Positions 48,444 through 57,464 of a stretch of DNA of 64,000 nucleotides are shown one piece after another. The notes under the pieces were generated by a model. It was not told the origin of the DNA, made no database searches, and saw only the letters and a program-made list of their open reading frames with translations. Position 1 is the stretch's first letter. Each line of letters starts with the position of its first letter. Position numbers and translations under genes: made by a program. The stretch spans positions 124,001 through 188,000 of the forward strand of contig NZ_CADIKK010000006.1 in the NCBI RefSeq assembly GCF_902859915.1. The letters are read 5' to 3'. This DNA is from Paraburkholderia ultramafica. Its GTDB lineage: Bacteria > Pseudomonadota > Gammaproteobacteria > Burkholderiales > Burkholderiaceae.

Positions 48444-50015
48444 TTAACGGCCGCGCTGGCCGCTGCGCGACGGCTGGTTGCCACGCGGCGCGTGTGTGTC
48501 GTTGCGCGGCTTCGCGCCGCCCAGCAACGCACCCGGATTGCTGCTTTGCGGCTTGTTGCCTTGAGGCTTGCGCGGCGCATGTTGCGCGGCGCTGCCTTCA
48601 TGCGCGACGGCGCGCGGCCGGTCGTCGTGACGCTGACCGTCGCGGCGTGGTTGACCGCCGTTGCCATTGCCGCTGCCGTTGCCACCGGCCGGCTTCGCGC
48701 CTTGCGGCTTCGGTTGCTGCTGACCGTTTGCCGGACGTTGACCCGAGCGTTGCGCCGGCTTCGCCGCCGCCGCACCGTCACGCTTCGGCGCGCCTTGACC
48801 TTGGCGCGGCGAACGTCCGCCACCGCCGCCGCCTTGGCCGCGGCGCAGGATCGGCTCCGGCTTCGCGGTCGGGTCCGGTTCGAAACCGGCGATCACTTCC
48901 TGCGGCACCGCACGCTTGATCAGCTTCTCGATGTCCTTCAGCAATTGCAGTTCGTCGACGCACACCAGCGACACCGCTTCGCCCGTCGCGCCCGCGCGGC
49001 CCGTGCGGCCGATGCGGTGCACGTAGTCTTCCGGCACGTTCGGCAGGTCGAAGTTGACCACGTGCGGCAGTTGATCGATATCGATGCCGCGTGCGGCGAT
49101 GTCCGTCGCCACCAGCACCTGCAGCGTGCCGTCCTTGAACTCGGCGAGCGCGCGCGTGCGGGCCGACTGGCTCTTGTTGCCGTGAATCGCGAGCGCGCTG
49201 ATGCCGTCCCTGGTCAGCTGCTCGGCGAGCCGGTTGGCGCCGTGTTTGGTGCGCGTGAACACCAGCACCTGGAACCAGTTGTGCTGCTTGATCAGATGCG
49301 TGAGCAACTCGCGTTTCTTGTCGCGATCCACCGGGTGAATCTTTTGCGCGACCGTTTCGGCCGTGGTATTGCGGCGCGCGACTTCGATCAGTGCCGGCGA
49401 GTCGAGCAGGTTGTCGGCGAGGGTCTTGATCTCGTCGGAGAAGGTGGCCGAGAACAGCAGGTTCTGACGCTTCGGCGGCAGCTTCGCGAGCACGCGCTTG
49501 ATGTCGTGAATGAAGCCCATGTCGAGCATGCGGTCGGCTTCGTCGAGCACGAGAATCTCGAGATGCGACAGGTCGATGGTCTTCTGCTGCATGTGGTCGA
49601 GCAATCGGCCCGGCGTCGCGACGACGATATCCACGCCGCTCTTCAGCGCGCCGATCTGCGGATTGATGCCGACGCCGCCGAACATCACGGTCGACTTCAG
49701 CTTCAGGTACTTGCCATAGGCGCGCACGCTTTCTTCGACCTGGGCGGCCAGCTCACGCGTCGGCGTGAGGATCAGTGCGCGCACCGCGCGCTTGCCCGAA
49801 GCCGTGGCGACGGCGGGCATCGAATTGAGACGCTGCAGGATCGGCAGCGTGAAGCCGGCGGTCTTGCCGGTGCCGGTCTGTGCGCCGGCCAGCAGGTCGC
49901 CGCCGTTGAGCACGGCGGGGATGGCTTGCGTCTGGATCGGAGTCGGCGTGGTGTAGCCGAGTTCGTTGACAGCGCGGACCAGCGGTTCGGACAAGCCGAG
50001 GGAATCAAAAGACAT
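48444..50015 (-). CDS. rhlE: DEAD-box RNA helicase RhlE
   Basis: The 523-residue helicase has the Q motif '[16 protein letters not shown]', motif I '[13 protein letters not shown]', motif Ib 'PTRELAAQV', the DEAD box '[14 protein letters not shown]', SAT in '[11 protein letters not shown]', and the C-terminal '[10 protein letters not shown]'. The last 150 residues are a basic Gly/Gln/Asn/Arg-rich tail that probably binds RNA without fixed structure. RhlE acts in RNA decay and ribosome assembly. Start at MSFDSLGLS (50015). Confidence 0.95.
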   Translation of the reverse strand: MSFDSLGLSEPLVRAVNELGYTTPTPIQTQAIPAVLNGGDLLAGAQTGTGKTAGFTLPILQRLNSMPAVATASGKRAVRALILTPTRELAAQVEESVRAYGKYLKLKSTVMFGGVGINPQIGALKSGVDIVVATPGRLLDHMQQKTIDLSHLEILVLDEADRMLDMGFIHDIKRVLAKLPPKRQNLLFSATFSDEIKTLADNLLDSPALIEVARRNTTAETVAQKIHPVDRDKKRELLTHLIKQHNWFQVLVFTRTKHGANRLAEQLTRDGISALAIHGNKSQSARTRALAEFKDGTLQVLVATDIAARGIDIDQLPHVVNFDLPNVPEDYVHRIGRTGRAGATGEAVSLVCVDELQLLKDIEKLIKRAVPQEVIAGFEPDPTAKPEPILRRGQGGGGGGRSPRQGQGAPKRDGAAAAKPAQRSGQRPANGQQQPKPQGAKPAGGNGSGNGNGGQPRRDGQRHDDRPRAVAHEGSAAQHAPRKPQGNKPQSSNPGALLGGAKPRNDTHAPRGNQPSRSGQRGR

Positions 50016-50227
50016 AAAAGCTCTTTGCAATGCAGTTTCGCGAACGGCACAAATGGGCCCAGGCGGGCATAAATACGGCATGAACATGCCCGCATGGCGC
50101 GCTCGAGGCCCAAGCCCAGTTCCGGTCGCTGAGAAATCGGCGGCACGCTCAAACACGTGCCGAATGCTTCAACGCGCTAAGCAGACACGTTGACTGGCCT
50201 TAAGTTGCATTTCGTCGCCGTGGGGTG

Positions 50228-50848
50228 TCACGCGACATAGCGCGCAACACTGACGAATTGACACAGACTGCCCGCCAGTACGAACAGGTGCCAGATACCA
50301 TGTCCGTGCCGGATGCGCTCGTCGTTGATGAAGAAGTAGATGCCGGCGCTGTAGATGACTCCGCCGGCCACGAGCCAGGCGGTACCCGCTGCTGGTAATG
50401 CTTGCACCAGCGGGCGGACGGCAACGAGCGCGAGCCATCCCATCAAGACATACAGCACCATCGAAACGCTGCGGGTGCGTCGCCCGAGCGTCAGTTCCTG
50501 CACGATGCCGAGAGCGGCAAGCCCCCAGCTTACGCCGAATAGCGACCAGCCCCATGGTCCGCGCAACGTGACAAGCGTGAACGGAGTATAGCTGCCGGCG
50601 ATCAGCAGGTAGATCGCCGAATGGTCGCATTTCTGCAGAACCGCTTTCACGCGCGGGTTACGCACGCTGTGGTAGAGCGTCGAGATAGCATACAGCACGA
50701 ACAGCATCGCACCGTACACGCTGAAGCTGACCACCTTGTACGCGTCGCCGTCGAGCGCGCCCATCGTGACGAGCGCAGCAAGCCCCACCACCGACAGCAC
50801 GGCGCCGACGAGGTGGGTAATGCTGTTGAAACGCTCACCGACATGCAC
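50228..50848 (-). CDS. trhA: Hemolysin III / PAQR family membrane protein
   Basis: The 206-residue protein has seven hydrophobic segments and the PAQR motifs: 'GERFNSITHLVGAVLSVVG', 'YAISTLYHSVRN' with the H-S pair, 'DHSAIYLLIAGSYTPF' and the final 'HGHGIWHLFVL', whose His residues and aspartate bind zinc. Bacterial members are implicated in membrane fatty-acid balance rather than real haemolysis. Monocistronic, downstream of a cytochrome gene terminator. Confidence 0.9.
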   Translation of the reverse strand: MHVGERFNSITHLVGAVLSVVGLAALVTMGALDGDAYKVVSFSVYGAMLFVLYAISTLYHSVRNPRVKAVLQKCDHSAIYLLIAGSYTPFTLVTLRGPWGWSLFGVSWGLAALGIVQELTLGRRTRSVSMVLYVLMGWLALVAVRPLVQALPAAGTAWLVAGGVIYSAGIYFFINDERIRHGHGIWHLFVLAGSLCQFVSVARYVA

Positions 50849-50907
50849 GGCTCTTTCCTCCTGCGCGGTTTCATAAGGACAAAAGTGCCCACATGATACC
50901 GGTCCTG

Positions 50908-50949
50908 AAAAAACGAAGGGCGCGGCCGCGAATTTCGCAGGCCGCGCCC
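50908..50949 (-). terminator. Terminator of the cytochrome gene pair
   Basis: Read on the minus strand, GGGCGCGGCC pairs with GGCCGCGCCC around a 12-base loop and is followed by TTCGTTTTTTC. Confidence 0.75.
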
Positions 50950-50968
50950 TGGGTGCATCGAACGCTGC

Positions 50969-52267
50969 CTAGTCGAGCGGCGCCGAACGCAGATCGGCCA
51001 CTTGCTGCGGCGACACGGCCGTGCCGTGGTTGCCCCAGGACATACGAATGTACGTCACAACCGCCGCCACTTCCTGATTCGACAGCGCTTGCGCGAACGG
51101 CGGCATGCCGTACGGATGCGGGTTGGCGTCCGTGCTCGGCGGGTAACCGCCGTTCAGCACCATGCGGATCGGGTTGACCGCCGACGGCATCTGGATCGAC
51201 TGGTTATTCGCGAGCGGCGGGAATGCCGGCGGCTGGCCGAGGCCATTTTCCGCGTGGCACTTCGCGCAGTTGTCAGCGTAGATCTTCTGACCTTGCTTCA
51301 ACAGTTCGCCGCCGAACTTTTCCGACGTTTCGAGCTGCAGTTGCTCAGGCGCCTCGCTCTTTTGCGGAATCGTCTTCAGGTACGTGGCCATCGCGTTGAT
51401 ATCTTCGTCCGACATGTACTGCAGGCTGTTGTGAACCACTTCAGCCATCGGACCGAACACCGCGCCGCGGTTCGACACGCCGGTCTTTAGCAGATCGGCG
51501 ATGTCCTTGAGGTCCCAGTCGCCGAGACCGGCTTCGCGGTTCGACGTCAACGACGGTGCGTACCAGTTCTGCAGCGGAATCAGGCCGCCGGCAAACGCCG
51601 CCGAATTGACCGGGCCGCCCATCGCGTTGATCGACGTGTGGCACATGCTGCAGTGGCCGAGGCCTTCGATCAGGTACGCGCCGCGGTTCCATTCGACCGA
51701 CTTGGTCGGATCCGGCTTGAACTCGCCTTCCCGGAAGAACAGCGTGCGCCAGCCGATCAGCATGTTGCGCTGGTTGAACGGGAATTTCAGTTCGTGCGGA
51801 CGGCTCGGCACGTTGACCGGCGTGACCGAGCGCAGGAACGCGTAGATCGCATCCGAGTCGGCGCGCGTGACCTTCGTGTAGCTCGTGAACGGGAAGCCCG
51901 GATACAGCAGGCTGCCGTCTTTCGAGCGGCCGGTGTGCATCGCGCGGTAGAAGTCGTCCTGGGTCCACTTGCCGATGCCGTACTGGTCGTCGGGCGTGAT
52001 GTTCGGCGTGAACATCGTGCCGAACGGCGTGGCCATCGGCAGGCCGCCGGCGAACTGCTTGCCGCCGCGCACCGTGTGGCAGGCGATACAGTCGCCGGCG
52101 CGGGCGAGGTACTCGCCCTTCTTGATCAGTTCGGCCTGGTCGGCGGGCGTGGCGGCCATCGCCGAGCCGTTATGCAGGTTGTCGCCGCCCGACCAGAGGA
52201 CGGGAACGAGTGCGGCAGCCGCAACCACGACGACTGCCGAGAGGGCGAACAAAGACTTGCGTTTCAT
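50969..52267 (-). CDS. Triheme cytochrome c (dehydrogenase-type)
   Basis: The 432-residue protein begins with a Lys/Arg-rich signal peptide (MKRKSLFALSAVVVVAAAALVPVLW) and has three haem-binding CxxCH motifs: 'GDCIACHTVRG' near residue 60, 'GHCSMCHTSINA' near 206 and 'DNCAKCHAENGLG' near 338. This matches the membrane-bound cytochrome subunit of alcohol, aldehyde or gluconate dehydrogenases, which passes electrons to quinone or an oxidase. No dehydrogenase subunit is adjacent. It is read after the diheme cytochrome with 21 bases between them. Confidence 0.9.
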   Translation of the reverse strand: MKRKSLFALSAVVVVAAAALVPVLWSGGDNLHNGSAMAATPADQAELIKKGEYLARAGDCIACHTVRGGKQFAGGLPMATPFGTMFTPNITPDDQYGIGKWTQDDFYRAMHTGRSKDGSLLYPGFPFTSYTKVTRADSDAIYAFLRSVTPVNVPSRPHELKFPFNQRNMLIGWRTLFFREGEFKPDPTKSVEWNRGAYLIEGLGHCSMCHTSINAMGGPVNSAAFAGGLIPLQNWYAPSLTSNREAGLGDWDLKDIADLLKTGVSNRGAVFGPMAEVVHNSLQYMSDEDINAMATYLKTIPQKSEAPEQLQLETSEKFGGELLKQGQKIYADNCAKCHAENGLGQPPAFPPLANNQSIQMPSAVNPIRMVLNGGYPPSTDANPHPYGMPPFAQALSNQEVAAVVTYIRMSWGNHGTAVSPQQVADLRSAPLD

Positions 52268-52288
52268 TTGAGTGTCTCTCCCGGTGCC

Positions 52289-53020
52289 TTATTGCGGTTC
52301 GCTGCCGCAGGCAAGCGGAGTCTTCAACGAGCGGGCCGGAGCCGGCACGGGGTTTTGTGGAGCCTGCTGCGTGGAAAGCCATGCCGCAACGGCGTTCACG
52401 TCTTCGTCGGTCAGACGCGTGGCGATGGTGTGCATGCAGTCAGGCGCGATCGCGTGACGCGTGCCCGAGCGCCATGCGCCAAGCTGTGCGCTGATGTAAT
52501 CGGAGTGCAGACCGACGAGACCCGGAATAGCCGGTTCCATACCCGTCAGAGCGTTGCCGTGGCATGCGGCGCAAGCCGGAATCTGCTTCGACGCGTCGCC
52601 GTTCAGCACGATCTGCTGGCCGCGCGCGAGCGTGGCCGCCGACACCGTCGGCCTGGCCGGCGGCGGATACGGCGGACGCTGCTGCGAGAAGTACGTCGCG
52701 ATCTTGTGAAGATAGTCGTCCGAAAGGTACGTGACGAGATAGTTCATCGGCGGGTACTTGCGGCGCCCTTCACGGAAGTTCTGCAACTGATTGAACAGAT
52801 AGTCGGCCGGCTTGCCCGCCAGGCGCGGGAAGTAGTCGTTGTCGGTTCCTTGCCCATGCGAGCCGTGGCATGCCGTGCAGCCTTGCACGCGCGCTTCCAT
52901 TGTGTCGGGGGCCTTCGGTTGAGTCTGCGCTTTCGCTGCGCTATAGACGCCCGCGGAGCCGATCAGCAGAAGGGCAAGCAACGGGCGGAAAAGGCGTCTT
53001 GAAGACACGCGTAACTCCAT
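52289..53020 (-). CDS. Diheme cytochrome c
   Basis: The 243-residue secreted protein starts MELRVSSRRLFRPLLALLL, a signal peptide ending near 'SAAKAQ', and has two CxxCH haem sites: 'QGCTACHGSHGQG' and 'PACAACHGNALTG', each in a class I cytochrome c domain with downstream Met ligands. This is the cytochrome c4/c553-like type that shuttles electrons in the periplasm. The start at 53020 was chosen because it begins the signal peptide. First of the two-gene cytochrome unit. Confidence 0.9.
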   Translation of the reverse strand: MELRVSSRRLFRPLLALLLIGSAGVYSAAKAQTQPKAPDTMEARVQGCTACHGSHGQGTDNDYFPRLAGKPADYLFNQLQNFREGRRKYPPMNYLVTYLSDDYLHKIATYFSQQRPPYPPPARPTVSAATLARGQQIVLNGDASKQIPACAACHGNALTGMEPAIPGLVGLHSDYISAQLGAWRSGTRHAIAPDCMHTIATRLTDEDVNAVAAWLSTQQAPQNPVPAPARSLKTPLACGSEPQ

Positions 53021-53388
53021 CAAAATCGGGAACCTGACCGAACTTCGAGCGGCTCGGTGTGAAGGGCAGCCGGCGCTGCGGCGACGCGGCATTCTATCAT
53101 CGAAGGGTGATAGTGACTATTTGCCACAGAAGAGAGGGTTCCGGGTGTGATCGCTGTGCGACAGTTTGACGCGCAGCGCTGCTTCAAGCGATGTTTTTGC
53201 CATCTCATATTTGCTGTGCGATCAGTGCCGCTAGCGCGACGCGCCGCATGTCGTTCATCAAAGCAGGTTGAACCGATGCCCGCGTGAGCCATCGAAGCGT
53301 ACACTTCCGGGCTCGCCGGCCGCTGTCCGAACCAGACGTGCCCGGTTCGACGCCCACCGTTTTCCTGTTCATCAGCTATCGGCCTTAC
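53021..53388. other. Intergenic region between cytochrome and copC
   Basis: The genes on either side diverge, so both promoters are here. GCTGTGCGA occurs twice, at 53153-53161 and 53213-53221, exactly 60 bases apart. I see no gene. Confidence 0.45.
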
Positions 53389-53766
53389 ATGAAGCTATTC
53401 CATTTTTCCCGACCGGCGCTGTGCGCGCTGATGTTCGGCGCCGCGGCGCTGGTTGCGACGTCCACGGCATTTGCGCATGCGCATCTGGCGTCGAGCGAGC
53501 CGGCGGCCAACACCGAAGTCGTTGCGCCCGCCGCAGTGACGATCCATTTCACCGAGCCGCTCGAGCCGGCCTTCAGCAAGATCACGCTTGCCGACGCGGG
53601 CGGCAAGCCGGCCACGGCGGCTGCATCGGAAGTCGATCAGCAGGATGCCAGGCTCATGCGGCTGCCGCTGCCGCAGTTGAGCGCGGGCCGCTATGCGGTG
53701 CACTGGATCGCGGTTGCCACGGATGGCCACCGTATCCAAGGCAACTTCGCGTTCAACGTCAAATGA
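53389..53766 (+). CDS. copC: Periplasmic copper-binding protein CopC
   Basis: The 125-residue protein has a signal peptide ending 'STAFAHAHLASSEP'; the mature chain would start with His, and an N-terminal His is a Cu(II) ligand in CopC. The end 'VATDGHRIQGNFAFNVK' supplies the other conserved His/Asp ligands. The methionine-rich Cu(I) site of the Pseudomonas protein is not evident, so it is likely a Cu(II)-only CopC. The start at 53389 (MKLFHFSRP) begins the signal peptide. Its stop overlaps copD by four bases. Confidence 0.9.
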   Translation: MKLFHFSRPALCALMFGAAALVATSTAFAHAHLASSEPAANTEVVAPAAVTIHFTEPLEPAFSKITLADAGGKPATAAASEVDQQDARLMRLPLPQLSAGRYAVHWIAVATDGHRIQGNFAFNVK

Positions 53767-54692
53767 GCATTGACGGACTGTGGATCGGGCAGGTCGCCAT
53801 GGCCGCGCTCATGAATGTCGCGTTTGCATTTGCCGTCGGTTCGGCGCTGCTTGGCGCATGGCTCGCGAAAGACGCTCAGCAGAAGATCTCGCCCGCGCGT
53901 CCGGCCTGGCTGCGCGCGCAACGTTCGATGCTGACGGCCAGCGTCGTGCTGGTGCTCGCCGACCTCGGCTGGCTGCTGTATCAGGCGGCATCGATGAGCG
54001 GCGTCGCGCTGCCGGCGGCGCTCGGCGTGGTGCCGACCGTGCTGACGCAAACGCATGTCGGCTACGGCTGGAGCGTCGCGTTTGCCGGCGCGCTGGTGTT
54101 GCTCGGCACGGCCATGGCCGGCCACACGGGCATGCTGCGCAATGCGCTGCTGTGGCTCGCGGTGATCGCGGTCGCCGCGGGCAAGGCGTCGCTCGGGCAT
54201 GCGGCCGATGCTGGCGTGGCCTCGGCGGCGATCGGCATGCAAACGCTGCACGTGCTCGTGACGGGCGTGTGGGGCGGGCTGGCGATGGCGGCGGGACTGG
54301 CGGTGCTGCCGGCGCTCGGCGCGTCGACCGCGCGCGGCATGCTGATCCGTACCGCGACCCAGGTGTCGAGTGTGTCGGTGGTGGCGGTGGGGCTGGTGCT
54401 GCTGTCCGGCGTTTTCAATGCCGTGCGTGGGTCGGGTGGCTCGTTCGCAGCGATTCAACTCAGCACGTGGGGCCATGTGTTGACACTGAAGCTCGTGCTC
54501 GTCGCGCTGGCGCTCGTGCTCGGCGGACTCAACCGTTTCCTGGCGTTGCCGCGCCTGCGCCGCACGGCGTCGACGATGGATGCGCATACCTTCGTCAACG
54601 TGCTGTACCTGGAAGCACTCGCGATAATCGGCGCGTTTGTCGCCGCGGCGGTGCTGTCGCATAGCGTGCCGGCGTTCGCGGCGCTGGGTTGA
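53763..54692 (+). CDS. copD: Copper resistance/uptake membrane protein CopD
   Basis: The 309-residue protein has about eight membrane helices and the CopD fold ('GHAADAGVASAAIGMQTLHVLVTGVWGGLAMAAGL' with conserved His and Trp; 'WGHVLTLKLVLVALALVLGGLNRFLALPRL'). CopD works with CopC in moving copper across the inner membrane. Its ATG overlaps the copC stop (ATGA), so they are translationally coupled. Confidence 0.9.
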   Translation: MSIDGLWIGQVAMAALMNVAFAFAVGSALLGAWLAKDAQQKISPARPAWLRAQRSMLTASVVLVLADLGWLLYQAASMSGVALPAALGVVPTVLTQTHVGYGWSVAFAGALVLLGTAMAGHTGMLRNALLWLAVIAVAAGKASLGHAADAGVASAAIGMQTLHVLVTGVWGGLAMAAGLAVLPALGASTARGMLIRTATQVSSVSVVAVGLVLLSGVFNAVRGSGGSFAAIQLSTWGHVLTLKLVLVALALVLGGLNRFLALPRLRRTASTMDAHTFVNVLYLEALAIIGAFVAAAVLSHSVPAFAALG

Positions 54693-54729
54693 GGCGGCGC
54701 TGCCTGCACCGCAAGCGCGTTGAATCCGC

Positions 54730-55032
54730 TTATTCGAGGCCGAGCCGATGACCGACGATCGGCGCGAAGAAGAGCGCGATCGCGCAGCCCGCGGCTTTGC
54801 CTTCGAGTTCGGCGCCGGCGGCGCGCGAGCCGTTCATGTGCGTCAATAGATCGAACAGCTGCGGCAGGCAATAGACGAGCGCGGCGGCCACGAAGCATTT
54901 CTCGACCGCCGAGATGCGCCACCCGCGTTCGAACGCGAGCATCGCGCCGATGACGCGCAGCACGCCGAACGCGACCAGTGCGCCGACGGCGGCCTGTTCG
55001 CGGATCAGATAATCAGGAAGGAATTCGCCCAT
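54730..55032 (-). CDS. Small hypothetical membrane protein
   Basis: The protein has about 100 residues with three or four hydrophobic stretches, such as 'AAVGALVAFGVLRVIGAML' and 'CFVAAALVYCLPQLFDLLTH'. I do not recognise a family. A start at 55065 would add eleven residues; neither start has a good ribosome site. It converges with copD. Confidence 0.6.
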   Translation of the reverse strand: MGEFLPDYLIREQAAVGALVAFGVLRVIGAMLAFERGWRISAVEKCFVAAALVYCLPQLFDLLTHMNGSRAAGAELEGKAAGCAIALFFAPIVGHRLGLE

Positions 55033-55353
55033 GATGTGCCCGATGCGTGTGCCATTGGCACGCATTTGAGCAAGGGGTGGGCCATGCGTATGTCTGATGC
55101 CGAACCAACGGCGTGAAAGCCTTCGTGGATCAGGCTTTGCGCAAAATGGGGTGGAGCGGGAATGGGTTCGGAAAACGCCTGTTTCAGCGTGCGCGGTCCG
55201 GGATGTTACGTTACTGCGACGGCTAGCGCGTCACGTCATCGTGACGCGCTAGCGGGTCGTCGGGCGGCAGGTTGCAATGCGGCGTCAGCGGGTCCGCCTG
55301 ATCTTGCCCATCAGCTTGAACACGCCGCCCGCGCGCCGTGTTCATTCACGCCG

Positions 55354-56502
55354 TTACCATTCGGCGACGCTGCCGTCCTCATGGCGCCACACCGGGTTGC
55401 GCCAGCGATGCCCGACCTTGGCCATCTTGCGCACCTTCTCTTCGTTGACTTCGATGCCGAGGCCCGGACCTTGCGGAATCGACACGAAGCCGTCTTCGTA
55501 TTTGAAGACTTCCGGGTTCCTGATGTAGTCGAGCAGGTCGTTGCCCTGGTTGTAGTGAATGCCGAGGCTCTGTTCCTGGATGAACGCGTTGTAGCTCACC
55601 GCGTCGATCTGCAGGCAGGTGGCCAGCGCGATCGGACCGAGCGGGCAATGCAGCGCGAGCGCGACGTCGTACGCTTCGGCCATCGACGCGATCTTGCGGC
55701 ATTCGGTGATGCCACCCGCGTGCGATGCGTCCGGCTGGATGATGTCGACGTAGCCGCCCGCCAGAATGTGCTTGAAGTCCCAGCGCGAATACAGACGCTC
55801 GCCCAATGCGATCGGCGTGTTGGTCTGGTTGACGATGTCACGCAGCGCTTCGGCGTTCTCCGACAGCACCGGCTCTTCGATGAAGAGCAGCTTGTACGGG
55901 TCGAGTTCTTTCGCCAGCACCTTTGCCATCGGCTTGTGCACGCGGCCGTGGAAGTCCACGCCGATGCCGATGTTCGGCCCGACCGCCTCGCGCACCGCCG
56001 CGACGTTGTTGATCACGCCTTGCACCTTGTCGAAGGTGTCGATGATCTGCAGCTCTTCCGAGCCGTTCATCTTCACGGCCTTGAAGCCGCGTTCGACCAC
56101 GGCGCGCGCGTTATTCGCGACGTCGCTCGGACGGTCGCCGCCGATCCACGAATACACCTTGATCTTGTCGCGCACCTGGCCGCCGAGCAGCGCATGCACC
56201 GGCACGCCATGATGCTTGCCCTTGATGTCCCACAGCGCCTGGTCGACGCCGGCGATCGCGCTCATCGTGATCGGGCCGCCGCGGTAGAAGCCCGCGCGAT
56301 ACATCACCTGCCAGTGGTCTTCGATCAGCAGCGGGTCTTTGCCGATCAGATAGTCGGCCAGCTCTTCCACCGCGGCCGCGACGGTATGCGCGCGGCCTTC
56401 GACCACCGGCTCGCCCCAGCCGACGATGCCCTCGTCGGTCTCGATCTTCAGGAAGCACCAACGCGGCGGAACGATGAAGGTTTCGAGCCTGGTGATTTTC
56501 AT
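55354..56502 (-). CDS. dgoD: D-galactonate dehydratase
   Basis: The 382-residue enolase-superfamily enzyme dehydrates D-galactonate to 2-keto-3-deoxygalactonate. The N-terminal capping domain begins [29 protein letters not shown] residues, '[20 protein letters not shown]' and '[16 protein letters not shown]' give the metal ligands Asp and Glu, '[12 protein letters not shown]' the third ligand, and '[19 protein letters not shown]' the catalytic His region. Almost all conserved DgoD residues seem present. The other dgo genes are not beside it. Divergent from a FadR-type regulator. Confidence 0.95.
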   Translation of the reverse strand: MKITRLETFIVPPRWCFLKIETDEGIVGWGEPVVEGRAHTVAAAVEELADYLIGKDPLLIEDHWQVMYRAGFYRGGPITMSAIAGVDQALWDIKGKHHGVPVHALLGGQVRDKIKVYSWIGGDRPSDVANNARAVVERGFKAVKMNGSEELQIIDTFDKVQGVINNVAAVREAVGPNIGIGVDFHGRVHKPMAKVLAKELDPYKLLFIEEPVLSENAEALRDIVNQTNTPIALGERLYSRWDFKHILAGGYVDIIQPDASHAGGITECRKIASMAEAYDVALALHCPLGPIALATCLQIDAVSYNAFIQEQSLGIHYNQGNDLLDYIRNPEVFKYEDGFVSIPQGPGLGIEVNEEKVRKMAKVGHRWRNPVWRHEDGSVAEW

Positions 56503-56579
56503 GGTGTGCGTCTCCTTGCGGCGTGGGCGCCTGCGAAGTATTTCGAGGATTCATATGCTACAACAAAAGTGCGTTTAAG

Positions 56580-56593
56580 TACTATTAATAGTA
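56580..56593. promoter_or_regulatory. Perfect palindrome between dgoD and its regulator
   Basis: TACTATTAATAGTA is a 14-bp perfect palindrome in the divergent promoter region, in AT-rich sequence. Such a site suits a FadR/GntR dimer. Confidence 0.6.
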
Positions 56594-56615
56594 TTATTGG
56601 TCAAATGTTGACCCG

Positions 56616-57413
56616 GTGATGGTCATCGACGGACGGCGTCGAAGTGGCGGGCATCAAAAGATGCGATGCCGAAGCGCGCTCGTTCAGGGCTCAGTTCCGC
56701 TATCAATGGCGCCGCAAGGCCGCTGGGAGAAAGCCATTCAGCACGATCTGCATGGGCGTGTCGCCCATCTGCTGGCGACAGCGATTCTGCGCGGCGATTA
56801 CGCGCCCGACTCGATCCTGCCGCGCGAGGCGGAGTTGATGGAGACGTTCGGCGTGAGCCGCACGGTGTTGCGCGAGGCGTTGCGCACGCTGACCTCGAAA
56901 GGGCTGATCGAATCGCGTCCGCGCGTGGGCACGCGCGTGCGGCCGAAACCCGCGTGGAATCTGCTCGATGCCGATCTGCTCGACTGGTACTCGCGCGTCG
57001 CCGAGCCGATGACGTTCGCGCTCAAGCTGCAGGAAATGCGCGAGATGATCGAGCCGTACGCCGCGGGTCTGGCAGCGGCTTCGCACGCGGACGACACGTT
57101 CCGCGCGCTGGCGGCCGCGCATGCGGCGATGGTCGCCGCGCGCAATGTCGATGAATGGGTGCGGGCCGATCTGCAGTTTCATTTGAGTGTGCTGACCGCA
57201 TGCAGCAACGAATTGCTGATTCCGCTCGGCACGCTGATCGAGCGCACGCTCGAAGCGCAATTGCGGCTGAATGCGAAGCGCGCGGACGTGTTCAACGCGT
57301 CGCTGGCCGAGCATACGGCGGTGTTCGACGCGATTCGCGAGCGCGATGCGGTTGCGGCGCGCGCGGCGATGGCGTCGTTGCTCGGGGTGACGCGGGGGCG
57401 GATCGAGGGGTGA
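56616..57413 (+). CDS. FadR-type GntR family regulator (DgoR-like)
   Basis: The protein has up to 265 residues. Its winged helix is 'AHLLATAILRGDYAPDSILPREAELMETFGVSRTVLREALRTLTSKGLIESRPRVGTRVRP' region (key SRTVLREALRTL), and its FCD effector domain has 'EMREMIEPYAAGLAA', 'LQFHLSVLTACSNEL' and 'EHTAVFDAI', with the metal-binding histidines. It is divergent from dgoD and probably represses it, with galactonate as inducer as in E. coli DgoR. The start is uncertain: GTG 56616, ATG 56619, 56661 or 56706 are all in frame and none has a strong ribosome site. Confidence 0.88.
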   Translation: MMVIDGRRRSGGHQKMRCRSALVQGSVPLSMAPQGRWEKAIQHDLHGRVAHLLATAILRGDYAPDSILPREAELMETFGVSRTVLREALRTLTSKGLIESRPRVGTRVRPKPAWNLLDADLLDWYSRVAEPMTFALKLQEMREMIEPYAAGLAAASHADDTFRALAAAHAAMVAARNVDEWVRADLQFHLSVLTACSNELLIPLGTLIERTLEAQLRLNAKRADVFNASLAEHTAVFDAIRERDAVAARAAMASLLGVTRGRIEG

Positions 57414-57464
57414 GGTGGGGCAGGTTGCAGATGCGCGGCCCGCTTTCGTCGTTGTGTTGCGCGC

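Noticed and set aside
53153..53221. Two copies of GCTGTGCGA exactly 60 bases apart upstream of copC
   Set aside because: Nine bases in GC-rich DNA is weak evidence and neither copy is palindromic; kept only as a note in the intergenic entry.
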